DNA of 64,000 bases, from contig NZ_AZSJ01000003.1 in NCBI RefSeq assembly GCF_000516555.1, forward strand, positions 1,010,065-1,074,064, in the 5' to 3' direction. Made by a program: the position numbers and the translations under genes. This DNA comes from Afipia sp. P52-10 (GTDB lineage Bacteria > Pseudomonadota > Alphaproteobacteria > Rhizobiales > Xanthobacteraceae). Every line of letters begins with the position of its first letter. Positions within the stretch are counted from its first letter, which is position 1. The notes beneath the pieces were generated by a model. It saw only the letters and a program-made list of their open reading frames with translations. It searched no databases and was not told where the DNA came from. Of the stretch, positions 43,659 through 52,828 are shown piece after piece.

Positions 43659-45038
43659 ATGACGCTGGTAAAGGCAACCCTCGCCGCGGCGCTGGCAGCC
43701 GCAGTGCTCATTGCACCGGCCGCCGCGCCAGCCGAGAGCGGCAAGCTCGTGCTCTCGGTTGCCGTCGATGGCGCGATCGGCCCGGCCACAGCCGGCGCAA
43801 TCAAGGATGCGCTCGCCAAGGCCAAGCAACGCCGAGCCGAAGCCGTCATCCTGCGTATGAACACCCCGGGCGGCCTCGCCACCAGCATGCGCGAGATCAT
43901 CACCGACATTCTCGCCTCGCCGGTCCCTGTCCTCGGTTTCGTCGCGCCCTCCGGTGCTCATGCCGCCAGCGCCGGCACCTACATTCTCTACGCGACACAT
44001 ATCGCCGCCATGGCGCCGGGCACCAATCTCGGCGCAGCAACGCCGGTACAGATCGGCGCGCCGATACCCGGTCAACCGGCCGCGCCCGGCAAAGACGACG
44101 GCAAGGGAACGCAGCCTTCGGGCAAGGATGCAATGACGGCCAAGGCCACCAACGATGCCGTTGCCTTCATCCGCAGCCTGGCGGAATTGCGCGGACGCAA
44201 TACCGACTGGGCCGAGAAGGCTGTGCGGGACGCGGCAAGCCTCTCTGCCGGAAGCGCGCTACAGGAGAAGGTAATCGACCTGATCGCGCGCAGCCCCGAC
44301 GACCTGCTGCAGCAGGCGGACGGCCGCCGTATCGAACTGAGCGACGGCGAAACGCGGCTACTGGCGACCAAGGACGCGACGATCGAAGTCTACGATCCCG
44401 GATGGGTCTCACGGCTGCTCGCGATCATCACCGATCCGAACGTCGCCGTCATCCTGCTGCTGATCGGCATCTATGGCGTGATCTTCGAATTCATGTCGCC
44501 CGGCGCCATCGCCCCCGGCGTCGTCGGCACGATCTGCCTGCTGCTCGGCTTCTACGCGCTGAACCTGCTGCCGATCAACCAGGCCGGATTGGCGCTGATG
44601 CTGCTCGGCATCACGCTGCTGATCATCGAAGCATTCAGTCCGACCGTCGTACTCGGGCTCGGCGGTGTCGTCGCCTTCGTATTGGGCGCGATGATGTTGT
44701 TCAACGTCGAGGCGCCTGGATACCGCCTCTCATGGACAGTGATCGGCCTCGCGGCCGCCCTGCTCGCAAGCCTCGTGCTGGTCGTGCTGCGCGCCCTGCG
44801 CCGAACCTACAACGCGCCTGCGCGGGTCGGCGCGCTCGCCATGCATGGGGCACCCGCCGAGGTGCTCGACTGGTCCGGTGACCAGGGGCATGTCCTCACC
44901 CAGGGCGAACGCTGGCAGGCGAAGAGCCGGGACACTTTCCAGCCGGGTGAAACAGTCGAGGTGGCGAACGTCACCGGCCTTACGCTCGAGGTGCGGCGAC
45001 CATCCGCTCCAGCGAGCCGCGAAGGAGGAATGCGATGA
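43659..45038 (+). CDS. NfeD family membrane serine protease (ClpP-class)
   Basis: This is 459 residues from the ATG at 43659. A signal sequence ([18 protein letters not shown]) precedes the periplasmic ClpP-like protease domain: [15 protein letters not shown], the nucleophile serine in [12 protein letters not shown], and the lysine of the Ser-Lys dyad in [11 protein letters not shown]. Four or five helices follow (about residues 245-385), then a C-terminal NfeD OB-fold. It is paired with the slipin gene behind it (start codons overlap the stop), as in archaeal PH1510/PH1511. There the protease clips the slipin tail and the pair works in membrane microdomains. Confidence 0.93.
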   Translation: MTLVKATLAAALAAAVLIAPAAAPAESGKLVLSVAVDGAIGPATAGAIKDALAKAKQRRAEAVILRMNTPGGLATSMREIITDILASPVPVLGFVAPSGAHAASAGTYILYATHIAAMAPGTNLGAATPVQIGAPIPGQPAAPGKDDGKGTQPSGKDAMTAKATNDAVAFIRSLAELRGRNTDWAEKAVRDAASLSAGSALQEKVIDLIARSPDDLLQQADGRRIELSDGETRLLATKDATIEVYDPGWVSRLLAIITDPNVAVILLLIGIYGVIFEFMSPGAIAPGVVGTICLLLGFYALNLLPINQAGLALMLLGITLLIIEAFSPTVVLGLGGVVAFVLGAMMLFNVEAPGYRLSWTVIGLAAALLASLVLVVLRALRRTYNAPARVGALAMHGAPAEVLDWSGDQGHVLTQGERWQAKSRDTFQPGETVEVANVTGLTLEVRRPSAPASREGGMR

Positions 45039-45802
45039 TGCTCGATTATCTGACTTATCTGCTGATCGCAGTCGCGATCGTCATCTTCTTTTCGTCGGCC
45101 ATCCGCGTTCTGCGCGAATATGAGCGCGGGATCATCTTCACCCTCGGCCGCTTCACCGGCGTCAAGGGCCCCGGTCTCATCATCCTCGTTCCATATGTGC
45201 AGCAGATGGTGAAGGTCGACCTGCGGGTGATGGTTCAGGAAGTGCCGCCACAGGACGTGATCTCGCGTGACAATGTCTCGGTCAAGGTCAATGCCGTGCT
45301 CTACTTCCGCATCGTCGATCCCGAACGCGCGGTCATCAAGGTCGGCAACTACATGGCCGCGACCAGCCAACTTGCCCAGACAACGTTGCGCTCAGTGCTG
45401 GGCAAGCACGAGCTGGACGAAATGCTCGCCGAACGCGACCGCCTCAACACCGACATCCAAGCGACATTGGATCAACAGACCGACGCCTGGGGCATCAAGG
45501 TCACGACCATCGAGATCAAAGATATCGACATCAACGAAACCATGGTCCGCGCCATCGCCAAGCAGGCCGAGGCCGAACGGCTCCGCCGCGCCAAGGTGAT
45601 CAACGCGACCGGCGAGTTGCAGGCCGCCGAAAAGCTGGTCGAGGCCGGACGCATCCTAGCGCAGGAGCCGCAGGCAATGCAGCTTCGCTATTTCGCGGCG
45701 CTGCACGACATCGCTGGAGACAAATCCTCGACCGTCGTCTTCCCGCTGCCGATGGACCTGCTCGGACATATGGTCAGCCGGGCAGGCAGCAGCGCGCCAT
45801 AA
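45035..45802 (+). CDS. Slipin (SPFH/stomatin-like) protein
   Basis: This 255-residue protein has one N-terminal hydrophobic segment ([20 protein letters not shown]) and the SPFH domain: [60 protein letters not shown]. The C-terminal coiled stretch contains [20 protein letters not shown]. It oligomerises at the inner membrane. It overlaps the NfeD gene and so forms the usual NfeD-slipin unit, probably supporting membrane stress responses. Confidence 0.95.
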   Translation: MMLDYLTYLLIAVAIVIFFSSAIRVLREYERGIIFTLGRFTGVKGPGLIILVPYVQQMVKVDLRVMVQEVPPQDVISRDNVSVKVNAVLYFRIVDPERAVIKVGNYMAATSQLAQTTLRSVLGKHELDEMLAERDRLNTDIQATLDQQTDAWGIKVTTIEIKDIDINETMVRAIAKQAEAERLRRAKVINATGELQAAEKLVEAGRILAQEPQAMQLRYFAALHDIAGDKSSTVVFPLPMDLLGHMVSRAGSSAP

Positions 45803-45923
45803 GCCTTGAGCGACCATCGTGGCTTGAACGACTATCGTCCCGACGGCATAGCAAGGACCACGTTGCCAGCCCGAACGGCCTCGATTTGAGGACGAGCGCA
45901 ACCAGGGATGCAGGCGACCGACG

Positions 45924-46325
45924 ATGGATGATGACGCCCGCCATACACACGCGACGGCTGCTTGGGCCGGGCGCGGCGCATGGATCGGCCATCTGCTGCT
46001 AATCGCCATGCTGCCGATTGCAGGATTGGGGCTTCTCGCCGATGCCAACAGCTACAAGGCTCAAGGCATCGACGCGATCGACTGCGATGGTCCGCTGCAG
46101 GTCATGATCTTTGCCATTCCGGCATTTCTGGTTTATGGCGCCGGCACCCTCACCAACGGATCGGCACGGCGGCTCCTGCCGGCCATGCTTTGCGCCGCCG
46201 TTTGCGTGCCGCTCGCAATCAATATCGCCACCGCACTGATCGAGAACCGGCGCAACGAGCGCGAGCCCGCCTGCACCGGCGCTCCACTCCCGGCAGCGCC
46301 GCGCACCGCATCGTCCGCCTCCTAG
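45924..46325 (+). CDS. Hypothetical membrane protein
   Basis: This 133-residue protein has three predicted hydrophobic segments: WIGHLLLIAMLPIAGLGLLA, LQVMIFAIPAFLVYGAGTL, and LLPAMLCAAVCVPLAINIAT. I see no motif that would name it. It starts 122 bases after the slipin gene and 55 bases before the kinase-like gene, on the same strand. The C-terminus is short, charged and then Ala/Pro-rich. Codon use looks like that of the neighbours. Confidence 0.6.
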   Translation: MDDDARHTHATAAWAGRGAWIGHLLLIAMLPIAGLGLLADANSYKAQGIDAIDCDGPLQVMIFAIPAFLVYGAGTLTNGSARRLLPAMLCAAVCVPLAINIATALIENRRNEREPACTGAPLPAAPRTASSAS

Positions 46326-46380
46326 AGCAGCTCCGCACCCCGCCATGCAGGGCCTCTCGCTGCGACGGCGCACCCGGGTT

Positions 46381-47196
46381 ATGAATGTTTCGATGACAGA
46401 TGCTTCGCTTCGCTTGCCCATGCCGCCCGAGCTTCCGCCCACCTGGACGCAGGAGTTGGCGCACTATGCCTGGAGACAGCAGACCATCGGCCGATCCGGT
46501 GCGGCAGTATTCCGGCTCGAGGCTAACGGCCAGCCCACGCTGTTCGTGAAGACGGAGCAACGCGGCGGCTTTAACACTCTGCCGGCGGAGGCCGAACGGT
46601 TGCGATGGCTCGGTGAGACCGGGATCCCTTGCCCAGCCATCCTGAAGGAGACCCGCGACGGTCGGCGCAACTGGCTGCTAACGACCGCGATCCCTGGCCG
46701 CGACCTGGCCTCCTCGCCGCATCTTGCGCCTGAGCAGATCGTCGCGATCGCAGCCGACGCACTGCGGGATCTGCATCGCCTCGCCCCCTCGGGCTGCCCG
46801 TTCGACCACCGGCTTGAGCGCGCGCTCGCCGAAGCGGAGGCGCGCACCCAGGCCGGCCTCGTTGACGAGACGGACTTCGACGAACCGCGCCTCGGCCGCA
46901 GCGCGCACGATCTCTTCGAGGAGTTGCTGCGACGTCGGCCCGATCGCGAGGACCTCGTCGTTGCGCATGGCGATCCGTCGCTGCCGAACCTGCTGGCGGA
47001 GGCCGGCCGTTTCAGCGGATTTGTCGATTGTGCGCGGCTCGGCGTCGCCGACCAGCACCGGGATCTGGCGATCGCAAGCTCAAGCGTTCGTTACAACCTC
47101 GGTGAAGCCTGGGTAGCGCCGTTCCTCACACGTTATGGCGCGAAGCCCGATCCCGAGCGGATGGACTATTACCAGTTGCTCGACGAATTCTTCTGA
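46381..47196 (+). CDS. APH(3')-like aminoglycoside phosphotransferase
   Basis: This is 271 residues from the ATG at 46381; ATGs at 46345 and 46393 are alternatives. The catalytic loop is VVAHGDPSLPNLL and the Mg-binding aspartate follows in FSGFVDCARLGVADQHRDLA. The C-terminus DYYQLLDEFF is strikingly like the APH(3')-II ending, and an ATP-site lysine lies in TLFVKTEQRGG. The family phosphorylates the 3'-hydroxyl of kanamycin-type drugs with ATP. The order of motifs, length and tail all agree with that family. It sits in ordinary chromosome, with no mobile element around it. True substrate is untested. Confidence 0.88.
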   Translation: MNVSMTDASLRLPMPPELPPTWTQELAHYAWRQQTIGRSGAAVFRLEANGQPTLFVKTEQRGGFNTLPAEAERLRWLGETGIPCPAILKETRDGRRNWLLTTAIPGRDLASSPHLAPEQIVAIAADALRDLHRLAPSGCPFDHRLERALAEAEARTQAGLVDETDFDEPRLGRSAHDLFEELLRRRPDREDLVVAHGDPSLPNLLAEAGRFSGFVDCARLGVADQHRDLAIASSSVRYNLGEAWVAPFLTRYGAKPDPERMDYYQLLDEFF

Positions 47197-47211
47197 ACGA
47201 GCCGCTGCTCC

Positions 47212-47880
47212 TCACCACACGAGCGGAATGATGCGGTAGCGCACGCGGGCCGCATAGGCCTCGTAGCCGCTGAGTTCCCGCCGCAAGGTCCGTTCCTCAT
47301 GCACCGTACGCCAGGCCAGGGCGAGCACGAGCAGTACGGCAAGCACGAGACCGAGCCAGGACCCGAGCAGCAGCGGTACGCCGAGAAACAAGAACACCGT
47401 GCTCGCATACATCGGATGTCGCACCAGGGCGTATGGGCCGGTGTCGATGGTCCGCTGCCCCGTCTGAATTTTCACCACTGGCGCGGCGAACGCGTTTTCC
47501 CGGAACGTCCACCAGGTCCCTGCGCCATTGAGGACAATGCAGACACCTCCAAGCCCCTGCAGCCAGAACGGGATGGCGGTGAAGCCGGCCCGTGCCGCAT
47601 CCCAACCCATCAACGCGATCCAGCTACAGAAGCCGAGAATGAACAGCCCGAGCCAGGCGCGATCCCATGGCTTCTGCGCGCGCTGCAGGGGCGAGGCCAT
47701 CCGCTCGCGCAGCAAGTCCGGGCTTTGCCTTGCCAGCCAAAGCACCATCGCAAGGCCGCCGATGCCGAACATCGCGATCAGAACCCAGCCCGCCGGATAG
47801 ACCAGCGTCCCGGCAGGCCACAGGACCAGGACCGCCATGAAGACCGTCCAAACGAGAAGCTGAAGCAGATAGCGCAGCAT
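47212..47880 (-). CDS. Isoprenylcysteine carboxyl methyltransferase (ICMT)-like membrane protein
   Basis: This is 222 residues from the ATG at 47880, with five or six hydrophobic segments. The C-terminal SAM-binding signature GPYALVRHPMYASTVFLFLG and HEERTLRRELSGYEAYAARV are diagnostic of the ICMT/PEMT/NnrU-like methyltransferase group. The usual role in bacteria is methylation of an isoprenoid, lipid or small molecule; no target can be given. The long frame upstream to 48441 runs into the next membrane gene in another frame and is a shadow. It is convergent with the APH-like gene, ending 16 bases away. Confidence 0.88.
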   Translation of the reverse strand: MLRYLLQLLVWTVFMAVLVLWPAGTLVYPAGWVLIAMFGIGGLAMVLWLARQSPDLLRERMASPLQRAQKPWDRAWLGLFILGFCSWIALMGWDAARAGFTAIPFWLQGLGGVCIVLNGAGTWWTFRENAFAAPVVKIQTGQRTIDTGPYALVRHPMYASTVFLFLGVPLLLGSWLGLVLAVLLVLALAWRTVHEERTLRRELSGYEAYAARVRYRIIPLVW

Positions 47881-47933
47881 GGCTAACACTCGAATCGGAG
47901 GTTGACGGGCATGGCATCGCGAGAGCCGCACGC

Positions 47934-48359
47934 CTAGTCCGCGGTCGGGGGCTTGAGGATCCAGCCGTCGACCGTGAGCCAGAGCCCGATCAGGAAGAGG
48001 CCGATGAAGATCAGCCGCACCAGCAGCAGCTGACCCATCAGACCGGTGGCTGCGCGCTCGATCCATTGCGGCGCCACCAGCAGCACGAGCCCGCGCAACG
48101 CCAGGAACCAGCCGAACAGCGAAATCAGCACCGCCGATACGCTCGACCAAAATTGATGCAAGGCGATAATCAAGAGCCCGCAGAGCAGCAGCAGCGCGCC
48201 GGCGAACCATGCGAACAATTCGCTGGCAATGAACGCGGCCAGCAACCGCTCCATCTGCGGCAGACGCAGCACGATGACGCCGGGAACGATGAGCAGCCAC
48301 GGGCCGATCACGCGCGCGAAAGCGCGGGTGGTGTTCCGCTGTTGCAATGTGATTGCCAT
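47934..48359 (-). CDS. Hypothetical four-helix membrane protein
   Basis: This 141-residue protein has four strongly hydrophobic segments (VIGPWLLIVPGVIVL, FAWFAGALLLLCGLLIIA, VSAVLISLFGWFLAL, LLLVRLIFIGLFLIGLWL). No catalytic motif is visible. It is followed by the ICMT-like gene on the same strand and divergent from the GbsR-type regulator, with the regulator's palindrome between. It is probably a member of the regulated set. Confidence 0.7.
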   Translation of the reverse strand: MAITLQQRNTTRAFARVIGPWLLIVPGVIVLRLPQMERLLAAFIASELFAWFAGALLLLCGLLIIALHQFWSSVSAVLISLFGWFLALRGLVLLVAPQWIERAATGLMGQLLLVRLIFIGLFLIGLWLTVDGWILKPPTAD

Positions 48360-48414
48360 GGGGATCCTCCCGCCTTGGGCCGAGTTCGGGCTGGCGACGA
48401 TCCTGAAATTCAGT

Positions 48415-48436
48415 ATATTCGGTATATGCCGAATAT
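48415..48436. promoter_or_regulatory. Operator of the GbsR-type regulator
   Basis: ATATTCGG (48415-48422), spacer TATATG, CCGAATAT (48429-48436) form a perfect inverted repeat. The spacer and the start codon of the regulator (48426-48428) lie inside it, suggesting tight autoregulation and control of the divergent membrane-protein genes. Confidence 0.7.
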
Positions 48437-48893
48437 GTCAAACAAAAGCAACCAAGCGCAGCATCGGTTCATCGAGGATATGACCCGTCTGCTGGTTCCC
48501 TGGGGCGTACCGACGACGGCGGCTCGGATTTATGGCTACATGCTGCTCGCACCGGCGCCGGTCAGTCTCGACCAGATGGCCGACGACCTGCAGATCAGCA
48601 AGAGCAGCGCCAGCGTCGCCGCCCGACTGTTGGAGAAATACACGCTCGCGTACCGGCAGCGCGTGCGCGGCAGCAAGCGCGTGCTCTATGCGGTCTCCGA
48701 CAACTACGAAGCGATGCTGACGGAACAGAACCGTCTGCTCGACGCCATGGCGGCGTTGCTGCAACGGGGCGCCGAAACCGCCGCATCGCCCGTAGCTCGC
48801 ACGCGCCTGAACGCCATGGGCGGCTTCTATTTGACAGTCAAGTCGGCAATGAGCTCCGCCCTGAAGCGCCAGCGGGCCAAAGAGCGGCACTGA
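48426..48893 (+). CDS. GbsR/MarR-type transcriptional regulator
   Basis: This is 155 residues from the ATG at 48426. The winged-helix core shows ARIYGYMLLAPAPVSLDQMA, then DDLQISKSSASVAARLLEKY and the wing RQRVRGSKRVLYAVSD, typical of the GbsR group. The C-terminal half forms helices (EQNRLLDAMAALLQRGAE). GbsR relatives sense small osmolytes such as choline; here the ligand is unknown. It is divergent from two membrane protein genes, and its own start codon sits inside the palindromic operator. Confidence 0.82.
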   Translation: MPNMSNKSNQAQHRFIEDMTRLLVPWGVPTTAARIYGYMLLAPAPVSLDQMADDLQISKSSASVAARLLEKYTLAYRQRVRGSKRVLYAVSDNYEAMLTEQNRLLDAMAALLQRGAETAASPVARTRLNAMGGFYLTVKSAMSSALKRQRAKERH

Positions 48894-49142
48894 CGGAGCG
48901 GCACGTCAGCATCGGCCGGCAGCGCCTGCCCGCTTGCTTGTTTGGCGACGGGAGCGACGCGTGGCGACGGAACGACGGCCAGCGGCCCGGACATGTCAGC
49001 ACCCAGATTTCCGACATATTCACACCGACTCGCAGCCAAAGCCGATTGATAATTTTCACCATAAGGCGCAGCCTGCCTTGCAGAGACCATAATCCTCGAC
49101 GTAGGACTGCATTCGCAGGCGTCACCGAGTGGATCGTGCGGA

Positions 49143-49532
49143 ATGAGGCGAGGCGAAGACCGACGAGCGCTTTCGAGCGGCCAGCGAGTGATCGCTGCCG
49201 CCGCGCTTGCGATCGTCACCGTGTTCGGCATTGCCTCGTGGCGATATTATCAAGGCGACAGCAGCGCAAGCCCGCCAAAGACGGCCAAGGAGAGGTCGGC
49301 TCTCGCCAGAGAGAGCGACCTGCTCGAACTGCAAGCGTCGCAACAGCAGCTCATCGACGACATCCAGCTGCTGCAGGGGCGCATTGCCTCCCAGCAGTAT
49401 GACATTCAGCGGCTCTCGGAGGAGTTGAAGGCCGCGACGGAGGCGCTCAGCAGCCTCCGCAATGCGTTCGCCAAGGACGGGCCGGCGTCCCACCGGGCCG
49501 ATCCACCGCCGGCCAAGAAGCGCACGCCATAG
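49143..49532 (+). CDS. Hypothetical membrane-anchored coiled-coil protein
   Basis: This 129-residue protein has a single membrane anchor near residues 14-33 (RVIAAAALAIVTVFGIAS), then a coiled coil from about residue 50 (LARESDLLELQASQQQLIDD, IQRLSEELKAATEALSSL) and a Pro/Lys-rich tail. Its topology would place the coiled coil in the periplasm. Similar small proteins are frequent in this bacterial group. No enzyme motif is present, so no function is assigned. The 249 bases before it show no clear promoter. Confidence 0.6.
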   Translation: MRRGEDRRALSSGQRVIAAAALAIVTVFGIASWRYYQGDSSASPPKTAKERSALARESDLLELQASQQQLIDDIQLLQGRIASQQYDIQRLSEELKAATEALSSLRNAFAKDGPASHRADPPPAKKRTP

Positions 49533-49678
49533 CGCGCGATACGGCCTTTCGCTGCGGAAATGGCGAGCGCGCCCCCCCAGATGGGTGACGCGATTTGTAG
49601 CATTTGTGGCGCATCTGATCAGCGCACCTGAAGGATCTTCCAACCACGACTTCCACTTTGCGCTTCTGGAGACCATCC

Positions 49679-50173
49679 ATGCGACATGTCGCCAAGCTTT
49701 TGATGATTGTTCTCGGGACTTTCTTCATCACGTCCAACGCAGCTCACGCTCAAATCGTCTGCCTCGGCGCCAGCAACACTGCCGGCAAAGGCGTTGGTGC
49801 GTCGTCAGCTTTTCCGGCGCAGCTCGAAGCCATTCTGAGTGCCCGGGGCCGGCCAATGTCGGTCAGCAACGCCGGTATCAGTGGCGATACCACGGCCGGG
49901 ATGCTCGCCCGGCTGTCCAGCACGGTGCCTGAAGGAACCAGGATCGTCGTCGTGCAATACGGTGGAAACGACGCGCGTCGCGGCGGGACCGACCGCCGAG
50001 CCAACATCGCGCAAATCCAACAGCAGCTGCAGGCACGGCGCATCCGGGTGATCCAGGCAGACGGCTTGGTCCGTTCAGCGCTGCAAAGCGGCTTGCGCCA
50101 GTCCGACGGCATTCACCTGACCGAGGCCGGCCACCGCCGCGTGGCCGAACAGCTGGCCGCGCAGGTCCGCTAA
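49679..50173 (+). CDS. SGNH/GDSL hydrolase, secreted
   Basis: This is 164 residues from the ATG at 49679. A signal peptide (LLMIVLGTFFITSNAAHA, cleaved before QIVCLG) exports it. The nucleophile block reads CLGASNTAGKGVG, with Ser32 in a GASN variant of GDSL. NAGISGDTTAGMLARL gives the Gly block, VVVQYGGNDARRG the GxND block, and DGIHLTEAGHRRVAEQL the C-terminal Asp-His block. All four conserved blocks are present. It is a lysophospholipase/arylesterase-like enzyme of the periplasm; its substrate is unknown. Confidence 0.88.
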   Translation: MRHVAKLLMIVLGTFFITSNAAHAQIVCLGASNTAGKGVGASSAFPAQLEAILSARGRPMSVSNAGISGDTTAGMLARLSSTVPEGTRIVVVQYGGNDARRGGTDRRANIAQIQQQLQARRIRVIQADGLVRSALQSGLRQSDGIHLTEAGHRRVAEQLAAQVR

Positions 50174-50383
50174 CGCCGGCAATCCCTCCCAAGGCTGCGA
50201 TCCGATCGCGCCGCTCTGATGGGCCGGCGCGATCATGCATTTGACATCGGTGCCGTTTCATCGGAGTTGAGCCACGGTCCAGGGTCCAGGGCCTGCGGCA
50301 CACACGCCTGATGTGCTACACTCCAGACGGTGCCTTGCAGCCCATGGGCTGCGCCTGGCGCCGTCGGTTAACATTTTGAGAAA

Positions 50384-51379
50384 ATGCAACAATATCAATC
50401 CTATAGACTTAGCGTCGCGCCGATGATGGATTGGACTGACCGGCACTGCCGGGCGTTCCACCGTCACCTGTCGCGTCGCACGCTGCTCTATACGGAGATG
50501 CTGACCACCGGCGCCATCATCCACGGCGACCGTCAGCGGCTGCTCGGTTTCGATGCGCTGGAGCATCCGGTCGCGCTGCAGCTCGGCGGTTCCAATCCGG
50601 CCGATCTCGCGACCGCGGCCGTGATCGGCGAGGACTTCGGCTACGACGAGATCAATATGAATGTCGGCTGCCCGTCGGACCGGGTCCAGGATGGCCGTTT
50701 CGGTGCCTGCCTGATGGCCGAGCCCGCGCTCGTCGGCGCCTGCGTCGCGGCGATGAAGCAGAAGGTGCGTGTGCCGGTGACGGTGAAGTGCCGGATCGGC
50801 ATCGACGACCAAGAGCCCGAGGCCGCTCTCAACGCGCTGGCCCGCAGCGTGATTGCAGCCGGTGCGGACATGCTGATCGTACACGCCCGCAAAGCCTGGC
50901 TGAAAGGGCTGTCGCCGAAGGAAAATCGCGACATCCCGCCGCTCGACTACGATCTCGTCTACCGACTGAAGGCGTCGCTACCGCACGTCCCGATCATCAT
51001 CAATGGCGGCATCCCCTCGATCGCCGCGGCGACGGAACACCTCGCTCACGTCGATGGCGTGATGCTCGGCCGCGCGGCCTATCAGGAGCCATGGCGGCTG
51101 CTCGAGGCTGACGCTACGATCTTCGGCGAAACCTCGCCGGCGGCGACGATGAAGGAGGCGATCGACGCTTTCATGCCGTATGTCGAGCGCGAGCTGGCGG
51201 GTGGCACGCGCCTGCATGCGATCACCCGGCATATGGTCGGTGCCTTTCATGCCGTGCCAGGCGCGCGCGCCTTCCGCCGCCATCTCGCCGAACAAGGCGT
51301 GAAGTCCGGCGCCGGCGCCAGCGTGCTGCGCGATGCGATGGCGCTGGTGCATGATGCCGTCGGCGCGGCCGCCGCCTGA
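50384..51379 (+). CDS. dusA: tRNA-dihydrouridine(20/20a) synthase DusA
   Basis: This 331-residue protein shows LSVAPMMDWTDRHCRAFHRH, the DusA opening, EMLTTGAIIHG, the catalytic cysteine Cys109 in VQDGRFGACL, VTVKCRIGID, HARKAWLKGLSPKENR and NGGIPS. FMN-dependent DusA reduces uridines 20 and 20a in the tRNA D-loop with NADPH. Length and motifs match the family throughout. The start codon lies in a small CATTTT/AAAATG hairpin (50372-50386). No ribosome-binding site better than GAG is seen. Confidence 0.96.
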   Translation: MQQYQSYRLSVAPMMDWTDRHCRAFHRHLSRRTLLYTEMLTTGAIIHGDRQRLLGFDALEHPVALQLGGSNPADLATAAVIGEDFGYDEINMNVGCPSDRVQDGRFGACLMAEPALVGACVAAMKQKVRVPVTVKCRIGIDDQEPEAALNALARSVIAAGADMLIVHARKAWLKGLSPKENRDIPPLDYDLVYRLKASLPHVPIIINGGIPSIAAATEHLAHVDGVMLGRAAYQEPWRLLEADATIFGETSPAATMKEAIDAFMPYVERELAGGTRLHAITRHMVGAFHAVPGARAFRRHLAEQGVKSGAGASVLRDAMALVHDAVGAAAA

Positions 51380-51401
51380 CCGACACAGCGGCTGATCCGA
51401 G

Positions 51402-52124
51402 ATGTCACTCTCCAGCGACGGACGCACGGTCAACTGGCTCTACCGGCTGCGCCGCTTCCTGCGTGTCCCGCGCGTCACGATCGACGGCTTTACACTGATC
51501 GCCTACCGCCGAGACGTGCCGAAGCACGTCTCGCAGATGCTGGTGCGCGGCGATTACGAGGTGCCGGAACGGCGTGCGGTGGCGGAGATCGTACGCCGAG
51601 GCGATCGCGTTCTTGAAATCGGCAGCTGCGTCGGACTTGTCGCGCTCACCGCCGCCCGCACGGCCGGAGCGGACAACGTGCTGTCGTTTGAACCGAATCC
51701 CGATGCGGCCCGCGTCGCGCAAGAGAACTTCGCCCGTAACGGCCTGCCGATCACGCTGAAGAACGAGGCGATCGGCACCAGCGATGGCACGCTCGCTCTG
51801 TCGATCGCGCCGGACAGCTGGCTCGGTGCCAGCGGCCGCCGCGCCATCAACGGGCGCACGCTGACCGTGCCGATGCGATCGATCGCCAGCGTCGTAGCGG
51901 CGTTCAAGCCCACCGTGCTGATTATCGACACCGAAGGCATGGAAGAGGAGCTGTTGCCCGCCTGTCCCTTGGCGGGGCTGCGGGCGCTCGTGATCGAATT
52001 TCATCCGGACGTGATCGGAAACGACGGCGTTGCACGGCTGCAGGTGCATCTCGGCGCGCAGGGATTTTCACGCAACGAACGTTTGAGTGCCGCCGATACG
52101 GAAACGTGGGAACGCGCGACCTGA
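51402..52124 (+). CDS. FkbM family methyltransferase
   Basis: This 240-residue protein has the SAM motif VLEIGSCVGLVALTAAR, the acidic VLSFEPNPDAARVAQENFAR, and the FkbM signature VLIIDTEGMEEELLPACPLA, including the D-x-E-G core. Family members methylate hydroxyls of sugars, polyketides or lipids. It is 22 bases behind dusA on the same strand and may be co-transcribed, though the functions are not related. The target is unknown. Confidence 0.88.
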   Translation: MSLSSDGRTVNWLYRLRRFLRVPRVTIDGFTLIAYRRDVPKHVSQMLVRGDYEVPERRAVAEIVRRGDRVLEIGSCVGLVALTAARTAGADNVLSFEPNPDAARVAQENFARNGLPITLKNEAIGTSDGTLALSIAPDSWLGASGRRAINGRTLTVPMRSIASVVAAFKPTVLIIDTEGMEEELLPACPLAGLRALVIEFHPDVIGNDGVARLQVHLGAQGFSRNERLSAADTETWERAT

Positions 52125-52141
52125 GATCGCGGACGCACGCT

Positions 52142-52267
52142 TCAAATCCAGAAGTAGAGTCGGTAGACCACCGCCAGCAGCAGAAAGCCTAAGAAGATCA
52201 CCAGCGCCGGAATCCGCTTGCCGCGCCGGCGGAATGCGTTTCGAAGCCGCACGATCTCGTCCGGCAT
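52142..52267 (-). CDS. Small single-pass membrane protein
   Basis: This is 41 residues from the ATG at 52267 (52 if the ATG at 52300 is used). A short, basic N-terminal part (RLRNAFRRRGKRIP) precedes one strong hydrophobic segment (ALVIFLGFLLLAVVYRLYFW). It is convergent with the FkbM gene. Such small proteins are often overlooked. Evidence is the pattern alone, and no homologue is claimed. Confidence 0.45.
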   Translation of the reverse strand: MPDEIVRLRNAFRRRGKRIPALVIFLGFLLLAVVYRLYFWI

Positions 52268-52390
52268 TCTATGGCTTCCACTTGGTCGCTCGTCGGTCAT
52301 TGGATCAAGGGTGCTCAACGCACGCATGGCATGGCGCGAGCCAATCCTAGCACTTGTGGCATCCCGCGTCACACACCGACGGCGTCGGCT

Positions 52391-52591
52391 TTAGCGAACG
52401 CGATGGTGTGCCCGCACCTTTCGCGCAGGCTTCACGTTATGAGAGTAGTGGCCGGGCACCGACACCGAAATGCAGGACCAGGCGCGGCATCCCTTCGGGA
52501 TCACCACGCGATTGGTGCCATCGCCGTAAGTCGCAGCCTGTGCGGAGGCACTGACAAGCAACAGCGTGGCGGCGATCAGGAGCTTCTTCAT
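52391..52591 (-). CDS. Small secreted protein with two cysteines
   Basis: This 66-residue protein starts with a textbook signal peptide (KKLLIAATLLLVSASAQA, cleavage before ATYGDG). The mature part, about 45 residues, is basic and has two cysteines in PKGCRAWSCIS, probably disulfide-bonded in the periplasm. Nothing identifies the function. It is divergent from the lipoprotein gene at 52829. The ATG at 52591 fits the signal. Confidence 0.65.
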   Translation of the reverse strand: MKKLLIAATLLLVSASAQAATYGDGTNRVVIPKGCRAWSCISVSVPGHYSHNVKPARKVRAHHRVR

Positions 52592-52828
52592 GGCGACAGA
52601 CCTTGCTTGAGGGACGTGGACCCTGAGCGACCTCGTCCGGGATGAACCGGCCTCGTCTTATCGCGCAGCGCCATCCATCGCTGTGATGCCTGTCACACAG
52701 CGATCGTCTGCGCACGGCCGCAACGCGGCGCAGCACTGTGACGTGCAGCACAGCGTCGATCACATACGCACGGCATCTTCCGCCATAACAGGCGCCGCAG
52801 CCATCGCGGCCAATCCAGGGAGACGACC

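Noticed and set aside
48066..48425. N-terminal extension of the GbsR-type protein
   Set aside because: The extra 120 residues are antisense to the four-helix membrane protein and rich in Gln/Arg. The regulator domain starts at 48426.
50241..50269. dusA promoter from TTGACA at 50241
   Set aside because: The -35 is perfect, but no acceptable -10 lies 16-18 bases downstream.
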